Source: Hyphomicrobium sp. NDB2Meth4
GTDB taxonomy: Bacteria; Pseudomonadota; Alphaproteobacteria; Rhizobiales; Hyphomicrobiaceae
DNA: 64,000 nucleotides
Direction of reading: 5' to 3'
Assembly: GCF_900117445.1 (NCBI RefSeq)
Contig: NZ_FPEJ01000009.1
Location: forward strand, 62,001 to 126,000
Positions within the stretch are counted from its first letter, which is position 1. Each line of letters begins with the position of its first letter. This document shows, one piece after another, positions 53,719 to 64,000 of this stretch. The notes beneath the pieces were generated by a model, which searched no databases, was not told the origin of the DNA, and was given only the letters and a program-made list of their open reading frames with translations. Both the position numbers and the translations under genes were made by a program.

Positions 53719-54876
53719 TTAATTCTGTTGGCCCAAAGCCTTGCTGTAGGCCCAATCGAGCCAAGGCAGGAGCGCCTCCAGGTCGGCGCGTTCCACCGTT
53801 GCGCCGCACCAGATCCGCAGTCCGGGAGGGGCGGTGCGGTAGGCGCCGATGTCGTAGGCGACGCCGTCGTCGGCAAGGAGCGCCGTCATGCGGCCGGCGA
53901 CGTTGCGCTCAGCGGGAGTGCCGCCGGCGACTTGAGTGAAGCGCATGCAGATGGACGTGTTCGAGCGCGTCGCCGGATCGGCGGCGAGGTTTGCGATCCA
54001 CGGTGTGCGCGCGATCCAGTCGAACAGGACTGCAGCGTTTGCATCGGCACGCTGGCGCAGGGCGGTGAGCCCACCGACAGAGTGTGCCCAGCCCAGCGCA
54101 TCCAGATAATCCTCGACGCACAGCATGGAGGGCGTGTTGATCGTCTCGCCGGCGAAGATTGATTCATCGAGCCTGCCGCCGTCAACGAGGCGAAACAGTT
54201 TGGGGATGGGCCAGGGCGCCCGATGCGATATCAGCCGCTCGATGGCACGCGGCGACAGAATGATCATGCCGTGTGCCGCCTCGCCGCCCAGCACCTTCTG
54301 CCAGGAGAACGTGGCGACATCGACCTTGGACCAGTCGATGTCCTGGGCGAAGAGTGCGGAAGTCGCGTCGACGAAGGTGAGGCCGCGGCGGTCGGCGGCG
54401 ATCCAGTCGCCATTGGGAACGCGGACGCCCGACGCTGTGCCGTTCCACGGGAAGATCACATCGCGGTTGAAATCGACCGCGGAGAGATCCGGCAGGTGGC
54501 CGTAGTCGGCATTCAGCACGCGCACATCGCTCGGTCTGAGCTCGGCGACGATGTCGGTGACCCAGCGCTTGCCGAAAGCTTCCCACGCGAGCACATCGAT
54601 ACCGCGTGCGCCGAGCATGTTCCACAGCGCCATTTCGAAGGCGCCGGTATCGGAACCGGGCACGATGGCGACGCGATAGTCGGAAGGCAGTTGAAGCAGA
54701 TCGTGCGTTGCATCGATCGCGTGCTTGATGCGCGCAATTCCTGCCGTGGAGCGATGCGACCGGCCGAGCAGCGCCGCGCTCAGAACATCAGGCGTCCAGC
54801 CGGGGCGCTTGGCGCACGGGCCACTGGAGAAGAGCGGGCGTTGCGGCCGCCGCGTGGGTTTATCGATTTCAGCCAT
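53719..54876 (-). CDS. serC: Phosphoserine aminotransferase
   Basis: A 385-residue class V PLP enzyme that makes 3-phosphoserine from 3-phosphohydroxypyruvate and glutamate (also used in pyridoxine synthesis). FSSGPCAKRPGW opens the alphaproteobacterial type, GSDTGAFEMALWN binds PLP phosphate, and K194 in VATFSWQKVLGGEAAHG forms the Schiff base. The length suits the long (about 385-390) alphaproteobacterial form. ATG 54876 is chosen as the first start after a non-coding, GC-poor stretch. serA is not adjacent, although it often follows serC. Confidence 0.95.
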   Translation of the reverse strand: MAEIDKPTRRPQRPLFSSGPCAKRPGWTPDVLSAALLGRSHRSTAGIARIKHAIDATHDLLQLPSDYRVAIVPGSDTGAFEMALWNMLGARGIDVLAWEAFGKRWVTDIVAELRPSDVRVLNADYGHLPDLSAVDFNRDVIFPWNGTASGVRVPNGDWIAADRRGLTFVDATSALFAQDIDWSKVDVATFSWQKVLGGEAAHGMIILSPRAIERLISHRAPWPIPKLFRLVDGGRLDESIFAGETINTPSMLCVEDYLDALGWAHSVGGLTALRQRADANAAVLFDWIARTPWIANLAADPATRSNTSICMRFTQVAGGTPAERNVAGRMTALLADDGVAYDIGAYRTAPPGLRIWCGATVERADLEALLPWLDWAYSKALGQQN

Positions 54877-54932
54877 GACGCGCGCATCTAGGTACGTGGG
54901 CGAGGGCGCGTCAACAGAAGCACAAAAACAAA

Positions 54933-54955
54933 AGGGGTGGCACGAGGCCACCCCT
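54933..54955 (-). terminator. Intrinsic terminator of the barrel-protein gene (54978-55808)
   Basis: A 9-bp perfect stem (54933-54941 with 54947-54955) and, on the minus strand, the following T-rich sequence TTTGTTTTTG. Confidence 0.82.
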
Positions 54956-54977
54956 ACGCGATCGCGGTGCGCCGGGC

Positions 54978-55808
54978 TCAGTTGACGTAGAAGCGGAAGC
55001 CGGCGCGGATCTGGTGCTCGTTGAGGTCGCCGATCTCAACCGTAGAAGTGGGCAGGTCGATATCGTCGAGCGTGACCTGAGAGCCGCCGATGTGGAGGAA
55101 GCGGTAGTTCACGTCGATGGCCCAGAAGGAAGAGAAATCATAGGAGACGCCGACCATGGCCGCGGCAGCGAATGCAACGTCGGTGCTGCGCTGGCTGGCT
55201 GTGATGCCGTAGTAGTCCTGGCTTTCGGTGTAGCTCTGCGTGATCTGGTTGACGGCAAAGCCGAGGCCGGCGCCGATATACGGCGTCCACGGCGAGCCAG
55301 TGCGGAAGTCGTAGTAGGCGTTGAGCATCAGGATGGTCGACATCATCTTGGTCTTGTCTTCAGCGCGACCGTTGGGGAACGCCGTGCCATCGAACGTCAC
55401 GGCACCGCTGCCGGTCTGCTCGGCGTGCATGATGGAGTGAATATCGACGGTGAAGTCTGTGCGCCAGTTGGGGCTCCAGATGTAGCCGACGCCGACGCCG
55501 CCCGTAAAAGAGGGCTCGAAGCTCTGCGAATACTGCGATGAGCCGAAGATCGACTCGACGAGATTGGTGCCGAGCACGTTGACCGAAGGCGAGCCACCGA
55601 AGCCAGCGGCGAAGTCACCGCGGAAGTACCATTCGGCTTCCTCGATGGCGACCGGAATGGGAGCCGGCACGGGCGTGCGCACACCTGAGGGGTTGATGCC
55701 GTTGGAATAGTACGGGTCGCCGTCGGCCAACGCGGGCGACAAGGCGGCTGCGGCCATGCTGGCTGCGATCGCCAGGGCGAGCGAAATTCTGCTGAGTGCG
55801 CGATGCAT
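54978..55808 (-). CDS. Outer-membrane beta-barrel protein (OmpW/Omp25-like)
   Basis: A 276-residue protein with a signal peptide (cleavage after LSPALA, about residue 28), a Pro-rich start, then eight or so amphipathic strands (EWYFRGDFAAGFGGS, FTGGVGVGYIWSPNWRTDFT split, TPYIGAGLGFAV, VSYDFSSFWAIDVNYRFLH) and a C-terminal aromatic residue near the end (AGFRFYVN). This is the layout of small Omp25/Omp31-type barrels of Hyphomicrobiales. A terminator follows at 54933-54955. The second barrel gene (56042-56872) is on the same strand, 233 bp upstream, with its own promoter region. Confidence 0.88.
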   Translation of the reverse strand: MHRALSRISLALAIAASMAAAALSPALADGDPYYSNGINPSGVRTPVPAPIPVAIEEAEWYFRGDFAAGFGGSPSVNVLGTNLVESIFGSSQYSQSFEPSFTGGVGVGYIWSPNWRTDFTVDIHSIMHAEQTGSGAVTFDGTAFPNGRAEDKTKMMSTILMLNAYYDFRTGSPWTPYIGAGLGFAVNQITQSYTESQDYYGITASQRSTDVAFAAAAMVGVSYDFSSFWAIDVNYRFLHIGGSQVTLDDIDLPTSTVEIGDLNEHQIRAGFRFYVN

Positions 55809-56041
55809 CTGCGTCGATCCTTGCTTGACGGCTGGCTGGCCTTGAAGCCCACCCGACGTCCTAACTCTGCTTTTTAAGACCGGTCCGCCTCCCTGGCGCC
55901 GGTCTCACGCGTAAGCAAACTAGGAAATCGAACTTGGACTTCAGGCAGCCTCGATCGACGCCGGGCTGTTTGTGGCCGGGCCCATTGATTGAGCCCGACC
56001 AAGTCTTGCTAGTGGCGCCCCTTATGGGGAGCGCCTGCCGA

Positions 56042-56872
56042 TTACTTCACCGGCATGTAGGAAACGGGCTCACGCTGCAGCTTGTAGCGCACGCCGAGCA
56101 TCACATCGTTGGAGGTGATGTCCTTGATGTGCTGTCCGGAATACGCCGCAACATCAGTGTCGTAGGCGGTAACGGGTCCGCTCGCCGCACTACCGAGGTT
56201 AGCCCAGCGATAGGTCAGATCGAGCGTAACCTGTGAGGTGACGTCGAAGCTGGCGCCAGCGTAAAAGGCATAGGCGAAGTTGGTCGTTGTCTTATCCGCG
56301 CCGTAGGCGATGCTCGGGCTGTTATCGAATGCGCCGTAGCTGAGACCATCGTCCCGCAAGCCTTGCACCGAGATGGTCGCAAAACCGATACCGGCACCGA
56401 CATAGGGCGTGAATCCGCACCAGTTGCCCATATCGATGTAGGCGTTGGCGAGACCAAGCCAGCTCTTGATGTCGGCCGTATATTCGTTGGTACCTGGCGC
56501 GTTAGAAAGATCGCTGCCAAGGAAAAGCGCATCTCCTCGATATTCAATCGTTCCGTCGAAGCGAAGCCAGCTGCGTGCCTGCCAGCCGACGCCGATGCCG
56601 TACAGCGTGCTCGACTTGATGTCGTGGTCCTGGACGGAAAAGTTTCCGCTATCGTACACCTCGTTCCACATATTGCCGACCTCGGGATTGGCCTGGCCGA
56701 TGTAACCCTTGATGTAGATTCCGCGGTCGCTCGGCGGCGGAGGGGCAACCTCGTAACCGCCCTTGAGGCCTGCGTCGTAGATGTCTGCTGCGTTGGCAGG
56801 AGCGCACAAGGCGAGCACGAGAGCCGACCCGAGCGCGGCGCCTACCGCGTAGGAACTGCGATTGGTATTCAT
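56042..56872 (-). CDS. Outer-membrane beta-barrel protein (second copy type)
   Basis: A 276-residue barrel with a signal peptide (ALCAPANA, about residue 29), a Pro-rich start (YEVAPPPPSDRG), and strands GIYIKGYIGQANPEVG, WQARSWLRFDGTIEYRG, TPYVGAGIGFATISV, VTLDLTYRWANLG. AAGGGGAA precedes ATG 56872. Two perfect CtrA-type boxes lie 96-163 bp upstream, so cell-cycle control is possible. Relationship to the neighbouring barrel (54978-55808) is by fold, with low identity. Confidence 0.86.
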   Translation of the reverse strand: MNTNRSSYAVGAALGSALVLALCAPANAADIYDAGLKGGYEVAPPPPSDRGIYIKGYIGQANPEVGNMWNEVYDSGNFSVQDHDIKSSTLYGIGVGWQARSWLRFDGTIEYRGDALFLGSDLSNAPGTNEYTADIKSWLGLANAYIDMGNWCGFTPYVGAGIGFATISVQGLRDDGLSYGAFDNSPSIAYGADKTTTNFAYAFYAGASFDVTSQVTLDLTYRWANLGSAASGPVTAYDTDVAAYSGQHIKDITSNDVMLGVRYKLQREPVSYMPVK

Positions 56873-56967
56873 GTACTTCCCCTTCGAATTCGTCATGGCC
56901 GCCGGACTGGGCGGGCGCGAGCGGCGAACTCCATACGTGCTCAACGAGGGACTATGGGGAAGAAGGT

Positions 56968-56982
56968 TTAAAGACCGCTTAA
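56968..56982 (-). promoter_or_regulatory. CtrA-type box (proximal)
   Basis: TTAA-AGACCGC-TTAA is an exact TTAA-N7-TTAA at 56968-56982, 96 bp upstream of the barrel gene start. Confidence 0.5.
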
Positions 56983-57020
56983 TTGCCGGTTCGCTTTGGG
57001 ACAGTTCGTTTCTGACGGCG

Positions 57021-57036
57021 TTAACTGCGCATTAAC
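57021..57036 (-). promoter_or_regulatory. CtrA-type box (distal)
   Basis: TTAA-CTGCGCA-TTAAC is an exact match to the full consensus TTAA-N7-TTAAC, 53 bp from the proximal box and 149 bp upstream of the barrel gene start. Confidence 0.55.
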
Positions 57037-57119
57037 CGGCGCAACGGCGCGCAAAAGATTGCGGCCTCGAGAGCTTGTCCCAAGGCCGCAAGTTGCACGT
57101 TCGAGAGAGAAATAAAAGA

Positions 57120-58472
57120 TCAGGCGGCAGCGGCGGCGCGCACGGCTTCGACGATGTCTCCGACGACTGTCGAAACGAGGCGTTCATCGTCGCCTTCCGC
57201 CATGACGCGAATGACCGGCTCAGTGCCGGACGGGCGGATGACGAGACGACCGGCTTCGCCGAGCTTGGCCTTACCGGCGTCGATTGCCTTGACGACGCGC
57301 GTGTCCTCGAGCGGGCTGCCGTTCGCGTAGCGGACGTTCTTGAGAATTTGCGGCAACGGCTCGAAACGCTTGGTCACTTCGCTGACGGGAGAGCCAGTGG
57401 AGACGACGACGGCGAGAAGCTGCAGCGCGGTGATGAGACCGTCACCGGTGGTGACGTAATCGGACAGGACGATATGGCCTGACTGCTCGCCACCGACGTT
57501 ATAACCGTGCTTGCGCATGTGCTCGACGACGTAGCGGTCGCCAACGGGCGTGCGCACCATGTCGAGACCGAGGCCCTTGAGATAACGCTCGAGACCGAGG
57601 TTGCTCATGACTGTGGCGACGACGCCGCCGGCGGTGAGCTTGCCAGCGCGATGCCATTCCTCGGCGATGACGGCCATCACCTGATCACCGTCGACGATGT
57701 CACCCTTCTCGTTGACGATGACGACGCGGTCGGCGTCACCATCGAGGGCGATGCCGATGTCGGCGCGTACTTCGCGCACCTTGGCGATCAGCGCGTCCGG
57801 CGCGGTGGAGCCGCACTTGTCGTTGATGTTGCGGCCATTGGGTTCGACGCCGATCTTCACGACCTCGGCGCCAAGCTCCCACAGGGCTTCGGGAGCAACT
57901 TTATAGCCGGCGCCATTGGCGCAATCGATGACGATGCGCAGGCCGTCCAGGCGCAGGTTCTTCGGCAGCGTGCGCTTGGCGAATTCGATGTAGCGCTCCT
58001 GCGCGCTTTCAACGCGGGTGGCGCGGCCGATGGCGCTGGCGGGAGCGAGCAAGCTGCCGGTGTCGGAATCGATCAGATCTTCGATGCGGCGCTCGGTGTC
58101 GTCGGAGAGCTTGTAGCCATCGGGATCGAACAGCTTGATGCCGTTGTCGTCGAAGGGGTTGTGCGAGGCGGAGATCATGACGCCGAGGTCGGCGCGCAGC
58201 GAGCGCGTCAGCATGGCAACGGCGGGCGTCGGCATCGGCCCTAAGAGAAACACGTCCATGCCAACGGCGGTGAAGCCAGACATCAGCGCCGCCTCAAGCA
58301 TGTAGCCGGAAAGGCGCGTGTCTTTGCCGATGACGACACGGTGGCGGTAGTTCGATCCGGTCTGGAATATCTTGCCGGCGGCCATGCCCACCTTGAGGGC
58401 AATCTCCGATGTCATCGGATGCTTGTTGGCGAGACCGCGAATACCGTCGGTACCGAAGTAGCGGCGCGACAT
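57120..58472 (-). CDS. glmM: Phosphoglucosamine mutase
   Basis: A 450-residue enzyme that converts glucosamine-6-phosphate to glucosamine-1-phosphate for peptidoglycan and LPS. The active Ser is S103 in [29 protein letters not shown] is the universal start, [13 protein letters not shown] the metal loop, GGEQSGHIV the sugar loop, and [12 protein letters not shown] the phosphate loop. AAGGGGAT precedes ATG 58472. It is in the folP-ftsH-tilS-cpoB block. Confidence 0.97.
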   Translation of the reverse strand: MSRRYFGTDGIRGLANKHPMTSEIALKVGMAAGKIFQTGSNYRHRVVIGKDTRLSGYMLEAALMSGFTAVGMDVFLLGPMPTPAVAMLTRSLRADLGVMISASHNPFDDNGIKLFDPDGYKLSDDTERRIEDLIDSDTGSLLAPASAIGRATRVESAQERYIEFAKRTLPKNLRLDGLRIVIDCANGAGYKVAPEALWELGAEVVKIGVEPNGRNINDKCGSTAPDALIAKVREVRADIGIALDGDADRVVIVNEKGDIVDGDQVMAVIAEEWHRAGKLTAGGVVATVMSNLGLERYLKGLGLDMVRTPVGDRYVVEHMRKHGYNVGGEQSGHIVLSDYVTTGDGLITALQLLAVVVSTGSPVSEVTKRFEPLPQILKNVRYANGSPLEDTRVVKAIDAGKAKLGEAGRLVIRPSGTEPVIRVMAEGDDERLVSTVVGDIVEAVRAAAAA

Positions 58473-58774
58473 GGGGATCCCCTTGGTCGTTTGAATTGAC
58501 GGCGTCGGCACGGGTTGTACCGCCTGCGGCACCGAGCGGGAGATAGCCTTGGGCTGTGACGGCCCGTTACGCAAGCTCGCCGGCTTACCGTTGCGCCGGC
58601 CAGGCACTTTACCGTTCCGCGAAGCAGATTGCATACGCCACCCTCACCACTCACCACCAATTCGTGGCTGGCAGGCTGGGTTTTACCCAATTCGCCAGCC
58701 GGCCCCTGCCCCGTCAATCTGGAGATCGCTCAAATTACCTTTCCTTCGGTAACGAAAGCGAAAACGTAGATGGG
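58473..58774. other. 302-bp gap between glmM and folP
   Basis: A minus-strand frame continues upstream of glmM, but it is Pro/Arg/Ser-rich and not conserved-looking. No gene, terminator or riboswitch is seen. The AT-richer part at 58720-58760 is the likely glmM promoter core. Confidence 0.35.
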
Positions 58775-59860
58775 TCAGGCGAGGACCTTCTCACTGCCGG
58801 CCGCCGACGCGCGCCAGACATTGAGGGCCTGGCGGGTGGCGGCGACGTCGTGGACGCGGATAATCTGAACACCTTGCGCGGCGCCGACCAGGGCGGCGGC
58901 GAGCGATCCAGGGACGCGGTCGCGGGGGTTCGGCACGTCGGAGATGTGGTCGATGAGCTTCTTGCGCGAGGCTCCCAGAAGCATCGGCACGCCGAGCGCG
59001 TGGTATTGCGACAGCGCCGCCATGACGGCGACGTTGTGGTGCAGGTGCTTGCCGAAGCCGATGCCGGGATCGGTGATGAGCTTGGCGCGGGGAATGCCCG
59101 CCGCTTCGCAGACCAGGATGCGGCCTTCCAGATAGTCGAACACGTCGAGCACGACATCGGAGTATTGCGGGTTGTCGTTCATAGTGCGCGGGTCGCCTTG
59201 CGCATGCATGAGGATGATCGGCAGCCCGCTTTCGGCGGCGGCGGTCATTGCCTCGGGATCGTGCGTCAAGGCGGAGACGTCGTTGAGGATGTCGGCGCCC
59301 GCGGCGGCCGCGCGGCGCATGACCTCGGCCTTGCGGGTGTCGACGGAGATCAACGCGTCGGTGCGCGCGCGCAGGCCTTCGATGACGGGGAGCACGCGGC
59401 GCAGCTCTTCCTCGACGGGGACGTAGTCGGCGCCAGGACGGGTCGACTCACCACCGATGTCGAGGATTTCGGCGCCCTCCTCTGCCAGCTTCAGGCCGTG
59501 CGCGATGGCGTTTTGCGCCTCGTCGTGCTGGCCGCCATCGGAGAAGCTATCGGGCGTGACGTTGACGATGCCCATGATGCGCGGACGGTCGAGTGCCAGG
59601 CCTGCAAGGCGCGGTCGGGGGGCGGAAAGCGCTTCTAGATCGCGGGCGGCGTCGATGGTGCCGCGGCCCCAGTCGCGCTCGACAGCATCACCGAGGGTGA
59701 CGATGCGGCGGGATACGCGCGAGCCGTGGCGCTCGGCGATCTCGACGGTGGTGAAGCGCAGCGGCTGGCCGGCGAGCGGCAGGCCGGCGAAAGTCGCTTC
59801 ATCGGGGTCGGCGGGCGCGGGGAAGATGCCGACCGGGCGCAGATAGATCGAGCGCTGCAT
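58775..59860 (-). CDS. folP: Dihydropteroate synthase
   Basis: A 361-residue enzyme that joins pterin pyrophosphate and p-aminobenzoate in folate synthesis, the sulfonamide target. The pterin/PABA motifs are IMGIVNVTPDSFSDGG, DIGGESTRPGA, ISVDTRKAEVM, LNDVSAL and GASRKKLI. About 90 extra N-terminal residues precede the barrel, common in this order. It starts 90 bp downstream of the ftsH stop in the same direction but after the ftsH terminator at 59887-59914. Confidence 0.95.
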   Translation of the reverse strand: MQRSIYLRPVGIFPAPADPDEATFAGLPLAGQPLRFTTVEIAERHGSRVSRRIVTLGDAVERDWGRGTIDAARDLEALSAPRPRLAGLALDRPRIMGIVNVTPDSFSDGGQHDEAQNAIAHGLKLAEEGAEILDIGGESTRPGADYVPVEEELRRVLPVIEGLRARTDALISVDTRKAEVMRRAAAAGADILNDVSALTHDPEAMTAAAESGLPIILMHAQGDPRTMNDNPQYSDVVLDVFDYLEGRILVCEAAGIPRAKLITDPGIGFGKHLHHNVAVMAALSQYHALGVPMLLGASRKKLIDHISDVPNPRDRVPGSLAAALVGAAQGVQIIRVHDVAATRQALNVWRASAAGSEKVLA

Positions 59861-59886
59861 GCTGCGTATTGCCCTCCGGAAAGCAA

Positions 59887-59914
59887 AGCGGCCGCGAAAG
59901 AGTTCGCGGCCGCT
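59887..59914 (-). terminator. Terminator after ftsH
   Basis: An 11-bp perfect stem (59887-59897 with 59904-59914), 6-nt loop, then TTTGCTTT on the minus strand. Confidence 0.75.
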
Positions 59915-59950
59915 TCTAGTTCGTTTGCAACCCTCAGGTCAAAGGGGGCG

Positions 59951-61879
<1,929 letters not shown>

Positions 61880-62073
61880 TTCGTTCCCTTAAGGACGCGA
61901 ACACGGCTTGCGCCCAACCCGCTTCCTGGATGGCTCCAGGCGCCGTTCGCAGCTTCGCGTTAACATAGGAGCCGGGCACGCAGTTGCCAAGTTACACGCC
62001 TCTCGCTCCCCAGGAGCTTAACGAGGGACCAAAAACAGGGCGACTGCCTCACGGTCGCAGTAGATTTACGGCT

Positions 62074-63486
62074 CTAGCCAAGAAATTCGGCCGAATAGAG
62101 TTCGGCGGACCCCCGCCACAGGGCCTTTGCTTCGGGTAGCTCAGCGAACAAGGGCACACACATGAGCTCTGTCCCGCGCCAGAAGGCGGGCAGCGTTGCC
62201 GCGGCACTGGCAGGCAACTGGACCGTCTTTTCATTAAGCTTACGCCGCAGCTTGGCATAAGCCTCGCCGCCGAGCGCCCGGACTGAAACCGGCTCGGCGC
62301 CCTCGCGGGCGATGGCGACGCGGAACCGGCGGTCCCAGATTGCCACCATTCCCGGGCCAAGTTGCATTGTAGGCAGTGGTGAGCGACCGGCTTCGCGTTG
62401 CACATGAATCTGGTGGCGGCGGTTTGCAATTGCGGCGCCTGCAAGGGTCGCACCTTCGAAGTCCGGCTCGGACATGCGCGCGAGCAACTGCTCGAGCTGG
62501 GACATGCGCAGCGGCTGTTCCTGCCCACCGAAAGCGCGGAGCAAGCGCGCCAGAAGGCGGAGCTTCAATTCATCGGGCGCGGCGTGCCAGGGGGCTGCCG
62601 CGAAACTGGCGAACGCGCCTTTGTGCAGATCGAGATGCGCATCGCGCTGGAGAGCGTCGACGCCTGCCTCCAAGGCTTCCTTGGCGCGCGCCAGCCGCCG
62701 TGCGCTGAGCGCCATCTTTGCATTGGAGAGGCCGAGCGCTGCGAGGGTCTGCCGCGCCTTGCGGATGCGCACGCGCTCGAAGCGCTCTGCGTCATTGCTC
62801 GGGTCTTCGAGCCAGGGGCGGCCGGCTGCACGCAAGGTTGCCCGCAACCGCGCCCCGGGAATGGCCAGCAGCGGTCGCGCCAGAACCACCTCGACCGGGC
62901 CGTCGTCGAGGGTTCGCAGCGGCGCCATGGCCGAAAGACCATCCAGGCCGCTGCCGCGGGACAGGCGCATCAGCAGCGTTTCGGCCTGATCGTCCTCGGT
63001 GTGTGCGGTGACGATGGCGATGGGGCCTTTGCCAGCCGCGCTGGCGAACTCGGTCAGCAGACGATAGCGGGCGTCGCGGGCCGCATCCTGAATGCCGGTC
63101 GTCGGCTTTTCTCCCGACCAGGTCAGCAGCGCGGGGTCGAAACCGAGGGCTGTCGCTTCGGTTGCGACCCGTTCCGCTTCGGCGCGCGCCTGGGCGCGCA
63201 GTCCGTGATCGACGGTTGCGACGATGGTCTCGGGCGCATCGGACCTGGCGGCGAGCCAACGGTGAGCGAGCAGCATCAGCGCCATGCTGTCGGCGCCGCC
63301 GGATACTGCGAGGATCAAGACTTTGAAGTGGGCGAGCGGCGCAAAGAGCGCATCAAGCTCGCGATCCGAAACCGGCTGATCGCCCGTTCCCGATCCGATG
63401 CTGCGCGAGGCAGCGGCGTTCTCGTCAGCTGCAGCCAATGCGCTGGCGCTCTGACTTGGCGCGCATTTTGACGTTCTCCGGCGCAT
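62074..63486 (-). CDS. tilS: tRNA(Ile)-lysidine synthetase
   Basis: An enzyme of about 470 residues that puts lysidine at C34 of tRNA-Ile(CAU). The N-type ATP pyrophosphatase P-loop is LAVSGGADSMAL; VATVDHGLRAQA and TAHTEDDQAETLLMRL are family motifs. The C-terminal domain is RNA-binding. The start is uncertain: ATG 63486 gives a 62-bp overlap with cpoB, while a TTG at 63438 gives a short one; the core fold begins near ALFAPLAHFKVLILAVSGG in either case. The order cpoB-tilS-ftsH supports the call. Confidence 0.93.
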   Translation of the reverse strand: MRRRTSKCAPSQSASALAAADENAAASRSIGSGTGDQPVSDRELDALFAPLAHFKVLILAVSGGADSMALMLLAHRWLAARSDAPETIVATVDHGLRAQARAEAERVATEATALGFDPALLTWSGEKPTTGIQDAARDARYRLLTEFASAAGKGPIAIVTAHTEDDQAETLLMRLSRGSGLDGLSAMAPLRTLDDGPVEVVLARPLLAIPGARLRATLRAAGRPWLEDPSNDAERFERVRIRKARQTLAALGLSNAKMALSARRLARAKEALEAGVDALQRDAHLDLHKGAFASFAAAPWHAAPDELKLRLLARLLRAFGGQEQPLRMSQLEQLLARMSEPDFEGATLAGAAIANRRHQIHVQREAGRSPLPTMQLGPGMVAIWDRRFRVAIAREGAEPVSVRALGGEAYAKLRRKLNEKTVQLPASAAATLPAFWRGTELMCVPLFAELPEAKALWRGSAELYSAEFLG

Positions 63487-64000
63487 TGGGGAAACGCGTC
63501 GACAGCTCACCGAACGATGAGCAGGCGGCGTCCTTCTGGCCAAGACGATCGAGTGACATTGCCAGCTTCAAGAGGCTGTCGGCAGCACGCGGGTTGCCGG
63601 CGTAATTCTGATAGCCCTTGAGGAACGAACTGGCGGCGGCCTTGAACTCGCCGCGCACGAAGTGGGCTTCGCCGAGCCAATACTGCGCGTTGCCCGCGAG
63701 GGAATCCTGCGGGTAGCGATTGAGAAAGTCTTCGAAGGCGCCCTGGGCGGCAGAATAATCGCGCTGCATGAGATAGCCGTAGGCGGTCTCGTAGAGCTGC
63801 TTGGCGCCGCCGGGGTTGTTGTCGGCACCGGGCGCCGTTGCCGCGCCGAATGCCGGCGGGAGCGCTGCCATCTCGGGTGCCGGGCTCGCCGCGGCGCCGC
63901 CGGGCGTTGCAGGGGCTGCGGGCGCTGTCGGGACGGCAGCTGTCGCGGCTGCGTCGTTCTCGATCAGGCCGCCGATGGTGTCGCCGGTTGCGGCGGTCAC
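63425..64000 (-). CDS. cpoB: Tol-Pal system cell-division coordinator CpoB/YbgF (5' end outside window)
   Basis: 191 C-terminal residues are in the window; the frame is open to the right edge, so the start and the coiled coil lie outside. Visible are an Ala/Pro-rich linker (about 20-65), then TPR repeats: QLYETAYGYLMQRDYSAAQ, NAQYWLGEAHFVRGEFKAA and DSLLKLAMSLDRLGQKDAAC. The end is RQRIGCS. CpoB links peptidoglycan synthesis with outer-membrane constriction. Its place before tilS and ftsH is typical of alphaproteobacteria. Confidence 0.9.
   Translation of the reverse strand: MTAATGDTIGGLIENDAAATAAVPTAPAAPATPGGAAASPAPEMAALPPAFGAATAPGADNNPGGAKQLYETAYGYLMQRDYSAAQGAFEDFLNRYPQDSLAGNAQYWLGEAHFVRGEFKAAASSFLKGYQNYAGNPRAADSLLKLAMSLDRLGQKDAACSSFGELSTRFPNAPENVKMRAKSERQRIGCS

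Overview
The window is 64 kb of GC-rich, gene-dense chromosome from an alphaproteobacterium, most likely a member of the Hyphomicrobiales. The reasons are the order cpoB-tilS-ftsH-folP-glmM at the right end, a HWE-type histidine kinase, UvrB with long alphaproteobacterial extensions, two perfect CtrA-type boxes (TTAA-N7-TTAA), and many families common in that order (DUF1223, putative Peptidase_Mx, DUF502, Tyr/Pro-rich secreted proteins). The family-level placement is inference; there is no rRNA or tRNA gene in the window to fix it.

Layout. 0-9.2 kb: the tail of a SulP permease, a secreted YYRPV-repeat protein, a divergent Amt ammonium transporter behind a sigma-54 promoter with a one-helix partner protein, a thioredoxin-NhaA fusion, and two DUF1223 proteins around a VOC protein. 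9.2-12.7 kb: a long non-coding stretch and a visibly AT-richer island. The island carries a frameshifted DUF5343 gene, an overlapping Swt1-type HEPN gene and an orphan gene, and its right edge holds duplicated and relic sequence. 12.7-21 kb: HWE kinase, a two-domain L,D-transpeptidase, uvrB, and an Mrr-like nuclease whose start overlaps the uvrB stop. 21-31 kb: many envelope or secreted proteins of unknown role, several with protease-like folds, an FNR-type box and an FKBP isomerase. 31-38 kb: methylmalonyl-CoA mutase, CorA and ChrA. 38-50 kb: RlpA, an XRE regulator with tandem repeats before it, an MFS transporter, the molybdate operon modABC, patatin, a phosphoesterase, Nudix, GNAT, a Tat-exported deaminase and a 28-residue micro-protein. 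50-64 kb: core metabolism and envelope genes purA, a MuiA-like protein, serC, two outer-membrane barrels, glmM, folP, ftsH, tilS and cpoB, almost all on the minus strand.

How the genes work together. amt and its small partner form one nitrogen-controlled unit. modA-modB-modC form one molybdate importer. glmM (cell-wall precursor), folP (folate), ftsH (membrane protein quality control), tilS (tRNA-Ile lysidine) and cpoB (Tol-Pal/peptidoglycan coordination) make a conserved housekeeping block. The DUF5343/HEPN pair and the Mrr-like nuclease look like acquired defence or toxin-antitoxin functions set in otherwise ordinary chromosome; the DUF5343/HEPN pair is the best candidate for an undescribed system.
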